A stretch of DNA of 64,000 nt, taken from Lagopus muta. Taxonomy: Eukaryota; Chordata; Aves; Galliformes; Phasianidae. Each line of letters begins with the position of its first letter. Positions within the stretch are counted from its first letter, which is position 1. Position numbers and translations under genes: made by a program. This document shows positions 24,680 through 39,600 of this stretch, one piece after another. Below the pieces are notes generated by a model. That model was not told the DNA's origin. It saw only the letters and a list, made by a program, of their open reading frames with translations, and did not search any database. The stretch covers positions 53,667,883 through 53,731,882 of the forward strand of contig NC_064436.1 in assembly GCF_023343835.1 (NCBI RefSeq), read 5' to 3'.

Positions 24680-27600
24680 CTATGGAAACATTAAGAAGTC
24701 TTGATTAATAAGTAATCAAAAAAGAACACAGATACCAATTTATGTATTGCCCAATAGCTCTGAAAATAGCCTTTATCTTCAAAATGAAGGTACCGTGGAA
24801 ATTGGCAATTGTTTTATTGCTCTGCAGACTGTAAAGTAAAACAAGTCTATCTATTAATTGCTATTAAATTTTTTCCAGGTTATGTAATGAGACAGGCATG
24901 ACTGTATTCTGACAAATTGATAATAGATTCTGGGAAGATAATCAATTTGTAAGAAATTAAATGATGATAACCAAGACTTTTATTTCTGTTAACTTTATGA
25001 GGTTTACAGACTATCTTTCTCCCTAGCTATGGAACACTTCCTTCCCCCTCCACCCGATGTATTCACAGATATGTACTTACCACACAGGAAACTTTTCTAA
25101 TACCATTTACAGCAACATACTGAGCTTTCATGTTCTCCAGCACTCTCCACTGGTTGTCCAAGAAGACAGTACGTGTTGCTATCTCATCACTTTGCTCAGC
25201 CAATCTGCAAGAAATGATGCACAAAACATAAGAAAATTTCAGTACTAAAACAAAAATAAATCCCAGTCAGTCCCAGGTTTGGGGCTTTTTTTTTTTTTGT
25301 GTGTGTGTCTAGATTTTACTACACCATATGCAACAAGTAGACAAGCATTTAAAATCATAACTCCATATACTCCAGATGCTCTAGAAGAGAGGATAAAACT
25401 GTGCAGACACAGCACATTTCAAGTGCTGCAAGAGATTACAACAGGACAGAATGGAGTTGTATGATTCCTGTCTTGTCCCAGGTAACAGCTGTGGCAGGAA
25501 GATGATGTTGACATTCCTTCAAATCCCTCCTTTGCAAGAGCAAAGCTCTGGAGGCAATGTCTACCCTTACACAGAAGTGACCTCTGTGACCTTTGATCAA
25601 TGTATCTCTTCACTACCACTTACAAGAGCTGTATGCAATTCCCTGTTACAGTGGCCAAGACTGGTTTGAACTTGTTTTTAATATTGCCTGTTCCCACCTT
25701 TTAGTAGAATCCCAGATGAATTCCACTTCTTGATCCTCATTTGTGTATACTGAAGATAAAGGCAGCTGGGCCAAGATTCTCTCCTTCCCCTCTTGTTCCA
25801 CGCTCTCCTTCAGAACTACAGTTACAGTTTCATCATCATAAAAATGTGCATCTAAACAACTGTAGCACCTATTGGAAATAAACCAGTACCTCTATATTAG
25901 GAAGCAACAAGGAATAAAAGTGACCATAGAACAAAAATATTTCTATGCTGCACAGCACTGAAGTTAGGTAGTATTCATTAGTTAACAGTGAGTTTTACTG
26001 TAAACAATGAAAAGGTCAGTTGTGCAGCTGAGACTCTTTAGGACTGCTAAAAACTCCTGTAACATAAATGACACTGAAGAACAAAACTTAATAAAAATCT
26101 TATTTCTTCCAATTTCAGTTGAAATGTAAAGAGCAATTAACACAAATACCAAGGAAAATTAGGAAACAGTTGGTGATGTTGAGGACCATCAGCACCACTT
26201 CGGTCCTTTCTAAATTAAAAGCATAAACTTACTCTGCCATGACTTCTGAGATTCCTTCCTTCAGGAATGTAAGATGTCATTCTTATTTCAAGATTACTGA
26301 TACAAGAAAAAGGTGTTTCCAACTAACTCTACACATGTACCAAGGTTCAACTTTTTGATCAGAAAACTAAAATGCTTACTTGACCTTAAGTGCAAAATAA
26401 CAACAGTCTCCAGCTGCACCAGGGAGATTAAAGTGGACATCGGGAAGAATTTCTTCATGGAGAGGGTGGTGAAGCTTTGCAATGGTGAAGTGGTGGAGTC
26501 TGTATCATGTGATGATTTAGGAGATGTGCAGTCATGGCACTAAGGGACAGGTTTTAGTGATGGGACTCGGTATGTCCGGTTGATGATTGGACTTTGTGAT
26601 ACTGAAAGTCTTTGCAAGACTAAATGGCTCTGTGGTAAGATTCCCACAATCCTACACCTTCACCCCTGTACCGTGCCTTATGGCCCGACTCACTTGGGAA
26701 CTACAAGCTACTGCAGCATTTGAAGTGCTAATTCGGAATATAGAAGCCAAATCATAATGCTAGAGAAGTTAACTTCAAGTAAAATGAACACTCAAAAACA
26801 TGGTCTTCGATTTCACAATCTGCATCCCTGGAAGAAGAATCAACTCAACATACTGACCTGGAGTCTGAGCTCTCATTTATACTGTTGTTCAAGAAGTTTC
26901 CAAACTCTACTGCAACAATTCCATTACCGATAGACCTGAAGGACAAAAATCACTATTTTGGTAACATTTTTTTTCCATCTGTAGAAAATTCAAAATCTCA
27001 AAGGGCAACTGCAGTATAGAATGGTGTAAGCCCATCTGCTTTACAAAGTACATGACTACATCCCCAGATGATGTAACAAGTGGACGGAAACCTTTTGATT
27101 TCTCTTGCCTCTCAAGCAAAATGTGACTGAAGGAGCCAAATGAGAAAGTCCTTCTGGGTTGTGGGATACAGTTCTTTGTTGAACTCTCAGCCCAATTGTC
27201 CTAGTTTCAAGTCCATTAAGTCACTCATTACTTGCATCTACAGAAAATGAGTCATTACTACCTAAGATTTATCAGGAAGTTTTTCACATAGAGGGTGGTG
27301 ATGCACTAGAACAGGTTGCCCAAGGAGGTTGTGGATGCCCCATCCCTGGAGGCTTTCAAGGCTAGGCTGGATGTGGCTCTGGGCAGCCTGGTCTGGTGAT
27401 TGGTGAACCTGCACACAGCAGGGGGGTTGAAACTCGATGATCATTGTGGTCCTTTTCAACCCAGGCCATTCTATGATTATATGAAGATACCAGTGAGAAA
27501 GGAAATACAATAGAAACTACACCACAAGGCTACAATTTTGGCTTCAGAAGCAATCAACTGGAAACACAGAAGGTATTTCCATCACATGTTCCTTCCAGCA

Positions 27601-30600
27601 GTAAAAATGTTCTAAAAATTCTCACCCTGTCATAGCTCATCATCTCCTCAATTTAAACAACATACATTATAAAAATCACTATTTTATGTTGAAGCTTTTG
27701 TTGTTCTCCACACCTAGGTCATGTCAGTGCGCTGCACCTTAGGTAGAGAAATTCCCAAAAGTGCAAAAATGATATCCCAAAGAGATGTATTTGTTGAACC
27801 CAGCTGTCCATCCATCCCATTTTTCCCTAGTGTTTTAAATCACCGGCTATAAGGAGTTAACAGTATTTTCAGCAAGACAAATCAACATTGTAAGCCTGAT
27901 TCTCTACAAGTTTTCTTAGTTCACAAAGAGTAATTCTGTGAGGAGCAAAACGAAGGAAACCTGACTCTTTTCTCCTGAGCCTACAAACATCCTGGATGTT
28001 TTGATCAGATTTTTTGAGTTTAATAAAATATGAATTCCTACTGTAGTTTCCCACTGAACCTCCCAATGCCTTCCACTTTGATGAATTCTCTAGTACCCCA
28101 CAAGGACTGTGCTCAGAGTCCTTCAATCTCTGTTTTTGCAGAAAAAAAAATCAAGTTGCAACTGTCTCTATACATACAATAAGTCTCACAAACCATTCTC
28201 CTTCCCCCCCTTTTTCTTACCTGGAAGTATCTGTATGTCTCCTCAAAATGTGTATTTTAGAAATAGAACTTTCTAATATGGTAAAGAGAACATAATGTAT
28301 GTTGGATGTTTTGTCATTCCACCTGTAATGTTAGGTGAGGAAACAGGAAAAAGTCACACCATATTTTAAGAACAGGTGAGTGACATACAACAAGAAATAA
28401 CAGCATACTTACAGAAAAGGCAATTTAAATAACTGAGATGAGGAATCTTCACTGAAAAGGAAAAACAAAACGAGTGTACAAAATACTATTATAATTTTGT
28501 GCAACTGAACTCCAGAAATAATGTTAAAAACATACCTACGGGAAGTCTTGTAGAGAGACACACAGAATGCTTGATGCACTGACTTTCCAATCACATCCTA
28601 ACAAATATAATAAAAAGAGCAAAGAAAAAGCAAGCCGTTCATGATATATTCCTTCTTAAGAAAACTAAATCAATAAATACATAAAAAGAATAAAATCCAA
28701 GTGTGTTTGAAAGAAAAGTCCACAAATATTTATACTGAACTAACCATCTCTAATACGAACACTGTCACTTAATGCACCTAGTTCGTGTTTCTTCAGAAGA
28801 TACAGACTAACATACCATCAACTAATCAGCTGTCTAATCTGTAATTCGTATACCGAGTTACTTAATGTTAAAATAGCTCTCATCAATGCACAGGGTAAAC
28901 AGAATGCACAGAACACACAAAACAAAACAAAAATCCTCCATTGAGTTTAAGACACTCAGTAGTGGTTAAGCTGGAATGCATGCTGCCAGCTACATTGTAG
29001 GCACTCAAAGGTAGAAATTAAAATTTCAGGCCTTGCTAAGCATGACTACCATCTAGAAGAAAGTTATATAAATTGAACTTACAGCTGGTTTTTGTAAACA
29101 CTGATCAATGACCTCTTCCATTTGCCTTTTGACAAAATGCAGTGATTTCTCAGGATAGTAGGGAAACAAAAGTGGGCTTTCTGCAAACACATAAAGCTCA
29201 TTTAAAAAAAAATGCTTATAACTCCATAAAAAAAATAGACAATACTGAAGTGACAGTGGAGTGACAGTGGGCCAGTAAGCTGCTCACAGGCCTAGAGCAC
29301 ATGGTTCAGAGGAGAAGTTAAGGGCCATTTATTTTATTCTGCCCAGATGAGCATCATGAAACTAACTTCTAACCACAAAAAAAAAAAAAAAAAAAAAAAG
29401 GATTACTCTTATGTTAAGTTCTCCACATACCACAGACTCACTGTTTTACTCAAGCACACATTACCTTTAACATGAGTACTATTTTTAAGAAAGTGAAACC
29501 ACTGGTTTCCTTCTGTATTAGGTGGTGAAACAAGGTCTTCATCTTCATCTTTCAAGTACTAAATAAGAAACAGACATTTTATAAGTCTGCAAATTAAAAA
29601 TAAGTAACATTAGAATTCACTTCCAACAATATATAATCACAGAATTATAAAGGTTCCACTGGACTTCTGGAGATTATCTAGTCCAAGCCCTACACTGCCT
29701 CTCACAAGTTAAACAAGTTTAGTTCCTTCTAAATATAACATGTCTACATTTAAAATATAACATTCCACTCCTCCTAGAAATAAATAAGAAATCAACTATT
29801 GTTTAATATCATACAGTACCACGTCCATGTGGAACTGATTTTCAAACAATACTTGAACACAAACATTTAGAAATCCAGTAACAACATAAAGACAGTGTGC
29901 AGATTTTAATTTTACACTACTACTGCTGGCTGCAAACACATTTCACCCTTTTCCTAAAATACTGCATATGTAAGGAAAACTATAAAATGTTCTAATATTT
30001 TCTTATTCTAATAACAAAGAAAATATTGACAATAACTTCCTTTTACTGTGACTGGAATGCACAACACATAGCAGAAGGGATAGAGAAGAAAAATGGGCAC
30101 AACTTTAAAAGCTTTCTCATGATTTTCTCTCTTACTCCCTCCTTCCATATATTCTCTAGTTCTTTACCTGGCCAACCCTCTCCACATTGAAGTATTTTCC
30201 TTTGCGATTGTAAAGTTCTGGTGCCTGGAAAAAAAAATAATAACAATGCAAACAAAAACAAAATTGAAACCCAAACTGACTAAGAAATAAGGCACAAAAA
30301 GATGATGGAATTATTTTACTTAAAATTGTTCCTATTCAATTACTAGCAGCAAAAACACAGTAACCAAGTACCACTGCTGTACTCAATAAATTAGGATTAC
30401 TTACCTCATTGAAGTGCTCAGTAAGAAAATCCGCAACAAACGTGATATCTTTTTGAGTCATCTGAAACAAAAAACAAATAAAAAAATGGAGCAAGGGGAA
30501 ACAAAGTTTGAGAATTACACCTAAATGAGCACAGAATGAACATTCTATAGGCTGAACATGGCCAATTCATTGTTGCTCACAGGACAAGTACTGAAACCCT

Positions 30601-33600
30601 TTGCCAGCTTGCAGACCCTCTGCTGAAATCGCACCAGTTTATTCGTATTTGTCTCATACAGAAGGGCCTCAAACTGGAGAAGGTATTCCAAAAAAGATCT
30701 GACTAGTCCTAAGTAAGGAAGGTTATCATTTCTCTTGGCCATGATCCTGTTAGAATAACCCTGGTTCCTCTACACTGCCCTTTGCTGCCAGAGCCCACTG
30801 CTGTCTCATGCCCAGCTTGCTTCCACCAACATCCACAGGCTGACCTCCTCCCCAGCTAACCAGGGCTGTGCTGCTGCAGATTCTTCCCTGGGAGTAATTT
30901 TGTATTTGTTCTTGCTGAAACTCAGGAGGTCCCTATCAGTTCATTCTTGCAGCCTATTTCCCTTTGGATATCTCCATCTGCCCTAAAGCACATCAGCTCA
31001 TGCACCCATTGTGGTGGTGACTGCAGATCAGATGCAGGTGTTATTTATTTCTTCTCTCAGGTAAAGATGTTAAAATCTGATTCCTATTAACTTCATCATC
31101 TAGGGCATGTAAAGAGTCACCATATGCATATTTCATAGAGAACTAGGCTCATATGTGCTGCACTATTAAAAGAAAACAGTACACTGAGGTGTTAGTGTGA
31201 ATGTGCAGGCATCAGCTTTCCCAAAGAAACGTCACAGGCACATTCTTTAAGTTTCAGAACAAAAAATACATTTTTAATCTTGCTCTGTAAGTCAAGCAGA
31301 AAAGAAAATATACCACCATTAATGAGAAAATGTTATTACTACCTTGTTCAGCTCTGGAAGCACATGATCTTCTGACATCCTCAACATAGCTGAGGAGAAA
31401 AAAAAAGATACTAGTGTTTATCTTTTTCTTAATATTCCTAATTTTTCATTGCTATATAATATGACACTGTCAATAACATAAGAAGGATTAATTTGTCAGA
31501 AGCTGAAGAGTCTGAAAAGAACAATTATGAACTGGGGCTGAAATTAAGCTTCACTTACCCTACTAAACTGCAGAAAATATCTATGGCAGTAATAAACAGA
31601 TGGATATAGCTAAGACTGGCATAATTAATTATTGGCATTTTGGCATTTACAAAACAGATACCAAATATTTACTACATCATCAAGCTTACCAACGTACAGC
31701 CATCGAAAAAATGCTTTGAAGTTTTTCATACTACTGTCAATAACTCTGCAGAAGAAACAATCAGTAACAACAAATTACCAGATGTCACAAGCTGTTGCAG
31801 GTTTAAGTTCTATTTCTGTTACAGACAGATATGTAAGTATTATCAACTTCTTAAAAATGCCAAATGCATCCCTCCCTCTAAGACTCTTGTTGGCATACAA
31901 GCCTATGAGATGCAGCAAGACGAGCTCATCACCAACAGAGGAGCCACACCCTGCCATCTTTCCTTACTCCCAAGCCACATGCTTTCTCAAAAGCCAAGTT
32001 TTTAAAATTCCTCAGACTTTATACTTACTGAAGCAGCTCATTTGCTTTCAGGATGAAAGAACCAACAGCAGTAGTAGCCTCTGTCAAGAGAGCAAGCCAT
32101 TGATATCATGCTTGCAAAAATGAAATAAGTGTAGTTAAGTAGGACACATGCTACTGTACCTTCAATTCCAGATGCATCTAATCCCAGAGACTCGTATTTT
32201 TGTTTCCATAAAGCCATTCCTTTCAACTCACTTAAGTAGTATAAGAGTGCTTCTGAGCCACTAGGAGAGTAAAGCAAAGAACCAATCTTTTAGTCCCCGT
32301 TTGATAACTGTGCTTCACTGTGCACCAGATTTTTATCTCATAACGGGCAAAGTGGAGAACTTTATAAAAATCACCTGGAATATAAGAGCTAAGAAAGTAT
32401 TTGCAGAAAAGCAAATATTGTCTTTATAATCTTAACCACCACACAATGATGGAGAACATTTCCTATAAAAATACCAAGCAGTGATATTTAGCTTATACGC
32501 CATGGAGACCGCTCAAAATATGAGCTCTCCATCACCCACGAGTAAATTAGTACATGGTGTATTACCACATACCATACAAAAAATCTATATATAAAGAACC
32601 ACTGATACTGCACCCCATCTTTTAGCACAGTACATAATATGCTACTTAATCTAAAATTTATTGGACATTTTATGACGTACCTCTGCAAATGACTTATAAC
32701 CAATTTTTGTATACTGGAATAGGAGGACTCTATGGACTGACCGAGCTTTTTTAAGCCCTGTTAAAAAAGAAATATAAACACATAATGTTTTCTTAATGTA
32801 AATGCACAGCGATTAAAAGATACTGAAATGTATAATTCTAAGATGTTAAATAATATGAACGTACCTTCACTGTCAGTTGGTTCATTAATAATGCCTGCAG
32901 TTCCAGACTAAAAACGGACAGGGAAGAGAAAACCAAACATGCTTTCATTTTGTATTTTAGTATCAAATGCAAACGCATACTCAGATAAAACAACAGTAGC
33001 TACCTTGCTTTGCCCCATAACAACAGCTGCATAAACTCATCCTGAACAGAAGTGGTTGTATTCTTTTCCTGTCAGCCAAAATGATTGAAATAGATTGGTA
33101 AAGAGGTTACATTCAGCCTACCAAATAACGTCACAGATACCTCAAATAAAGTACATTATAAAACCCACCCTTACTCTTGAATGCTGAAATCAGTCTACAG
33201 ATCTTTTGAAATTCAATTCAATTCAATGATTCAAGGTCAGTATTTTCAATTATTTTCAGTTGTAATACTCAGTAAAAATTCTAAGCACTTTCCATCATCA
33301 AGAATCTATGCTAAAAATAAGCACATTAATTACTTGATTCAATTAACTGCCAGCCACGCACACAAAATATATGCAAATATATGATCTGATATATATGCTC
33401 TATTGAGTTAAGCTGCAAATGGTGATGGGCTGCTGCTCAACATTTACAGTAGACAGTTCATCAGTGACTGAAGTAGAAAGAACACAACCTTAAACAGAAA
33501 GCAATTGTTCAATAGCTGTGCAAGCTGAAAAATATCACTTTCAAATAGTAAGGAATAAACAAAATAAAGGAGTATCACAATGCAATCACACCTGACTGTG

Positions 33601-36600
33601 CTCAGATATCTGCAGCATCACAGCAGTTTGCCTCTGAACTTAGAGACTGTTTGCTGGAGGCCTTACATAAACAGCACTAAGATAATGTACTGTGTAGTTA
33701 ACATGAACAGCAGACCTACTACAGAAAAGAGCAGTTCATACTACAATACCTGTACAAATTTTGTTAGCCGTGAGTCCATCTGCATCAGTATTTCTTCCCA
33801 TGCTTCACACATGCACGTCAATGACAAGTTTATATACTGCAATACAGACACTAAGATAAGCCTTACTCCCTTTTTTCTCCTTCAATACATATTAAATAAC
33901 TGGATGTTGTAACACAAAGGGAAGATATATATTACAGACATCATATGAAATTTCTAATCAACTTTTCAAGCTAGAGCTCCACATTTACTTAAAACCAACA
34001 GAAGTTTCCTACTAGGAAAATTTTACTTCCTGTAAGAATATGGAAGGCTCTAGGACTTGAGATATTAAGATGTCATAACGAAACCATACCTGTAACAGTG
34101 TTGAAATGTGAGTAAACTTCCGGGCCATTCGAGTTACCTCAGGTAAATAACTTGATAACAGACTGGTGTCCAGCTATAACAAACAGAACAGTTAACAGAT
34201 CATTTGTTTTTTTAAACAGTTTCGGGTTATTGAAATAAAAACACAGATGGAGAGGACCCACAGAGAAACTTACTATTTCTCATTTTCTTTAAGTTGATTT
34301 TAAGAAGAAAACAGGGCAATTAGTATTTTAATCTATCAATAAAAGCTCTTGAGAATGGTTCTAATTTTGGAGTTCTAACAGTAATAGTTTGCAGGATGAC
34401 TGTTCTGGGTAGAATGGATGATGAACAGCACGGCTGCTACACCTTTGTGTTCAGAATGAAGACAAACGGAGTAACTGTAATTGAATAAATGTTATATTTG
34501 AAGTAATATTTTCTCAGAACGCCTCAGAGCATTACAGTCAGTCTCAGCTGTGAGACCGCAAGCCAATGCGACAAATCCAAAAGCTAAGCCAGGGTGCACT
34601 TCAGAAAGGCTGAGAACAATCATTGCAGGTTTTTCCTACAAATAACAGGAAGGTGATAAAGTTAGGTGAGAGTAAATAAAAGAAAGAACATTTTAAAATT
34701 ACTTTACTTGCCTGAAAATAAGTTATCTCTGCTTCACTGTCAGGAGAGTCTTGTATTTCTGTAATAACCGATAGTGATTTCAGGTCACTGGATAAACAGA
34801 GTCCACGACAAGAACCTGCCACCTGAAGGATTCCAGTTTAAATGTTAATGAAATATTGAATGTTTTCCCTATGTATTCACTGTTGTAACACATTCACATG
34901 CAAAGCAGGCTGTGTTCAATGACATTTAAAAACCAAGGGGAATTTTGTTCAAGAAAATATTTACCCCTTTCACCATGGATTAGCACTGAGCTCAGTTTCT
35001 TTTCAAACAAAACGTTAAAATCACCAGTTAAGTTGGAATGTCTTTCCAGCAATAACCACACAACCCTATCCAAAGAAAGTTATTCCTTTCTGTAAAATTT
35101 CAGCAATCCAGTTTCAGTTACACATAAACCCACAGATGCATTATTTCATTCAATTCAGCTGTATTTTGGTATACGCTGAAGAAAAAAAAAATACAGAAAT
35201 AAACATACCCCAGTTACTGTAGCAATCTTGAACATTCCATAAGCATAAATTTCAATAAACCCTGAGCTGCCACCAAGGACAAGAGCATTAAGCCTATAAG
35301 AACAGAAGAACACGTGCTGATGAGCACATGAAAATAAACTGACAACTTTTTTTCCTAAACTATCTGAAGTCAGTTTTTAATGCAGATAAAAATAATTCTT
35401 AATTTCCATTCCTTTTACTAAAAGATTCTCTAGGAAACCACTAAAACAAATACTGTGCTGTCGCCTACAATCCAAGAAATTTAAAAACTAAATGAAAAAT
35501 ATTAGTAGCTTGGACTTGATTGATGAGAACTGGGTCTAACACTTGCAGGACACAAAATCATATAGCAAACTGCTGAATGAAGGAAAAAAAAATTAACACC
35601 AAGTTTAGGCACAGAAGTCCTTTTTCACCAACTGGAGACCTGTGAAAAAAACTAACAGTTTACAGCAGCAGCCCACCTACCAGTACAGGCTGCAAAGCAT
35701 TCTTACAAAGCTACTTTTTCATTTCCCCTGTATTTATCCTAATTACACGCCGAGTAAGTCTGTCACTGTCACTCGGTGGGCCTCCTCAGTAAAACCTCAG
35801 CAGAAATAAAAACATAAAAGATACAGCAGCGAAGAACAGCCACAGACAACAACAGCAAAAGAGACAGAAACCCTGTTTAAAAAAGTAGGATCAGGGAGAA
35901 ACAGATCTGTGCTCTTCTGATCACTTACCAAAATCAACTTTGCTATACAATGACTTGGAAAAATGCTTTTCTATGATCTCTCAGTTTTTGTCTACATTTG
36001 AAACATCACACTTTGCACAGGGAGATTGCCTGCTGTGTCACAAACCACTCTCAGTCTACTAGACTATACATCCTCCAGGTGCTCCTCATGTTTCCTAATA
36101 TGAGATGCTTATTTTAAAGCACTCATGGTGCCTCTGAGACCAGCTTAAGTAATCCATACAAGATAGCCTTTAAGTGTGACTCAAGAAATCTTCCAAGGAA
36201 AAGAAGATATAACACCAACAGCAGTAGATTGTAAGGTGCCTGACAATCCCTTTAAGCCAAGGAGAAAAGATGTAAACTGATGGAGACATAAAAATTTTTT
36301 TTTTAGTATATTCAGTGAACTTTATCTTCATATACAAAAAAAAGAAACATTGCATACTTTCTCCAGAACCATTAAAACAGATTACGAATAACTTTAAAGT
36401 AAGCCTCTTTGTTATTTTAAAGCCAAAAAATAAAGAAACAAAAGAACAACACACAAACAGAATTTACCTCACATCACCCAGAAGCTTCATAATCTCATCT
36501 GACTTTTCTTCACTGAAAATATAAAAGATATGGATGCTTTTTAGCTCCTTTGTCTCAATAGCAGAAAACAAAGAAAGAAACTTAGAGGGTGGTGACACAG

Positions 36601-39600
36601 TGGAACAGGTTGCCCAAGGAGGTTGTGGATGCCCCATCCCTGGAGGCTTTCAAGGCCAGGCTGGATGTGGCTCTGGGCAGCCTGGTCTGGTGGTCAGCGA
36701 CCCTGCACATAGCAGGGGGTTGGGGGATGATAATTGTGGTCCTTTTCAACCCAGGCCATTCTATGATTCTATGAAACCCCCTGAAAAAAAAAAAAACAAA
36801 AAAAACCAACAAATCATGTAAACCCCTAAAAAGAAACTAAAAAAAAAGTCAGTTCCTTACCTGAAAATTTTCGCAGTGGTACTATAACTGAAAAAGAAAA
36901 AAAAACAACGAAGTTGAATTAGGCAGGCATCTAACTCAAAGCACCAGTAGAGTAGTGAAGACGTAACAAAAACAACAATTAGTGTGCTTACTTTTTTGGT
37001 AGTGCTGGTAATTTAGGCAAAATGAGATTTGCCTCATCCTCTGCATTGTAGAAGGAAGTGAGAATGCTGAAAAAGAAATGACATTGTCTTAGCTACTCAA
37101 ACTGTTAAAATAGAGGAAAGGAAAATTACTGACTTTGAAGTTACCGGCACACACTCAACATGTCATGTACATAAAATGGATACAAATATCAGATAGTAAT
37201 CTTAAACATATCTAAAAACTAATTTAATAAAAGAAATCTGATAATCTTTATGGTTATTTCCACCAAGTAAAGTCTGTATTTGCTGGCCCAGTAACTTGCT
37301 ACTGAATCGCCCATTATCTGTAGTACAGTCACCAATGGAGGCTTTCTCTTTAAAACAGATACAACCCTGCAGCTCACCTACCTGCACCTCAGCAAAGCTT
37401 CACTACAAAGACATGTGTTACAGTATGAAGAAGAGCCAACTACAGTCCTTAAAAGCACACTTTACACGTGCCTGGAGGTTAGATTCCCTACATGTCTGTC
37501 CCCATCAGAGGAATGCTAGAGTTACTTATAATACAGTGGTTTTCTTGATATTTTAAGATTTCCATTTTGGGGAAACGTAGTGGGAAGTACCCGCCAGACT
37601 TACCCAACCACTCATTTTTAAATAAACGTTTTAGTTATTATCTTGGACTGCCTATCACAGGTCTTTGCAAGACCACAGAAGGAGGGACCACAACATCCCC
37701 CAGCCTCACAAACGTGACTGAGAATTCTGTGTCAGAGCTCACAGTCTCTGCAAGAAATCTGATTTCCTAATGCAAGCGCTCCCATGGCAGAATGTCAGCA
37801 CATTCAAGTGCCTGTTAAAATTTTCCCTTTGGTTAAGATAAAGCAGAAAGACAACACAATTCCAAAATATTAAAAAATATTATTTTTACTTCCTATTACA
37901 TGCAAAACATACATAATTAATAAGTTAGTGCCACATAACCCATAATTTACTTGCTGTTTTTCAGACCCACCTGCTCTCTGCAGTTACTTCCATCCAATGC
38001 ATGTAAGTAATAGACAAGTTCACTGAGAAGGAATGCAAGCTTTCAGGCCTTTCTACATCACACAGAATAATCCGCTTGGTATCACTAAGGCCAAAGGCCA
38101 AAACTAGAAAAAGATGAGTAAAATGTATAAATAACCAATATGCAAAACTTTGTACTTTATACTGAACTAGAAAGCAATGCACCTTCACAGTCAATCACTA
38201 CACTGCATTTTCCCTTTGCCCACTTTCACTACTTCCCAATTCTCACTTGAAACCTGCATATTACAATGGGGGTTGTTGGTCCCATCATAGTTTTAAGTGA
38301 TATGTTTAAGTCAAAAGCCCAAACCCACAATTGTGTATTTACACGCTGAATCAAACGCAAGCACTTCTAACACAGTCCTGTCCAGACAACTTCTTTCTAT
38401 TCTTCAGGTAAATTCTGTATTTCATACAAAAATATTCTGCTTAGTTAAGAACAGGAAACTTTGCTACAACTTGAAAAGCAGTGTTTTGGGTATAAGTTCA
38501 CCTTGTAATTATTTCTTCCAATTGCTTTCAACAGTGCAATTTTCCCAATTATTTTTAATAAACATACATATAGTTAACCCATCCTTTTCTTCAAATACAG
38601 TCTACTTAAAGTTTCCTTCCCAGACAAAAGGTATCATCACCACATCATCACACATCATTTCACTGACTTCCAGTAGGATTGCTTTGCAGTAAGTCATAGC
38701 ATATACTTGACATTACTTTTGCCATCTGGCCTCCAAGCAAGAGCAGTCACTTCTTTTCCTGTATTTTCATTTGGAGGCAAACTCCAAACTCGTTGAAAGT
38801 TTGCAAGCCGATGAAGTAAAACCTACAAAGCAAACGCATTTAAGACAGAAAAATAAAAACAGTGTTTTAAATAAAACCATTAAAATCATCATAAATCAAT
38901 TCAAGATGCAATTTCTCACAATTCTTTAGTAACTTCTACTATTATTTAATAACTCCTTCTCCTAGCAGACATTCCACTCCTACACGGTTTAAGAGACCAC
39001 CACACTGTTTACTGTAGAGCAATACAGAGGAACAAACTGTAACTTGTATAAACCTAGAAGCCTGTAACCAACAGGGATTACCCACACCTCTCCAGCAAGG
39101 ACAGCCTGAAAATACAAGTCTTTCAGCATGCATGATCACATGCATCAGTTCTGGGAAGGAAAAAGCTATGAAGTTTTAGAATATCATTGACACAGGCAAT
39201 GAGAGTATCATTAGTGAACTCAATAAGGCCAAGTGCAGGGTGCTGCACATGGGTCACAACAATCCCAGATATGCATACAGACTGGAAGAACTTGAGAGCA
39301 GTCCTGCAGAGAAGGATCTGGGTGATAGTGGATGAAAAGCTGGACCAGCCAGCACACACTTGCAGCCCAGAATGTCAATTGTACCCCAAGCTTCATTAAC
39401 AGAGGGGTGGCAGCAGGGAGAAGGAGGGGCTTATCCCTCTGCTCAGCCCCACAGAGCTTAAGCACAATAAAGGCACAGAGCTGCTGGAGCAGGTCCAGAG
39501 GAGGGCCACACAGTCGACCAGAGGGCTGGAGCACCTCCTCTCCTGTGAAGAAAGGCTGAAGGAACTCTGCATGTTCAGCCTGGATAAGGCTATGGGAAAA

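Noticed and set aside
31632-32123. 163-codon open frame on the + strand
   Set aside because: It lies antisense to ANAPC4 exons 15 and 16 and their intron. The minus-strand exons have clear homology and splice sites, so this is a shadow.
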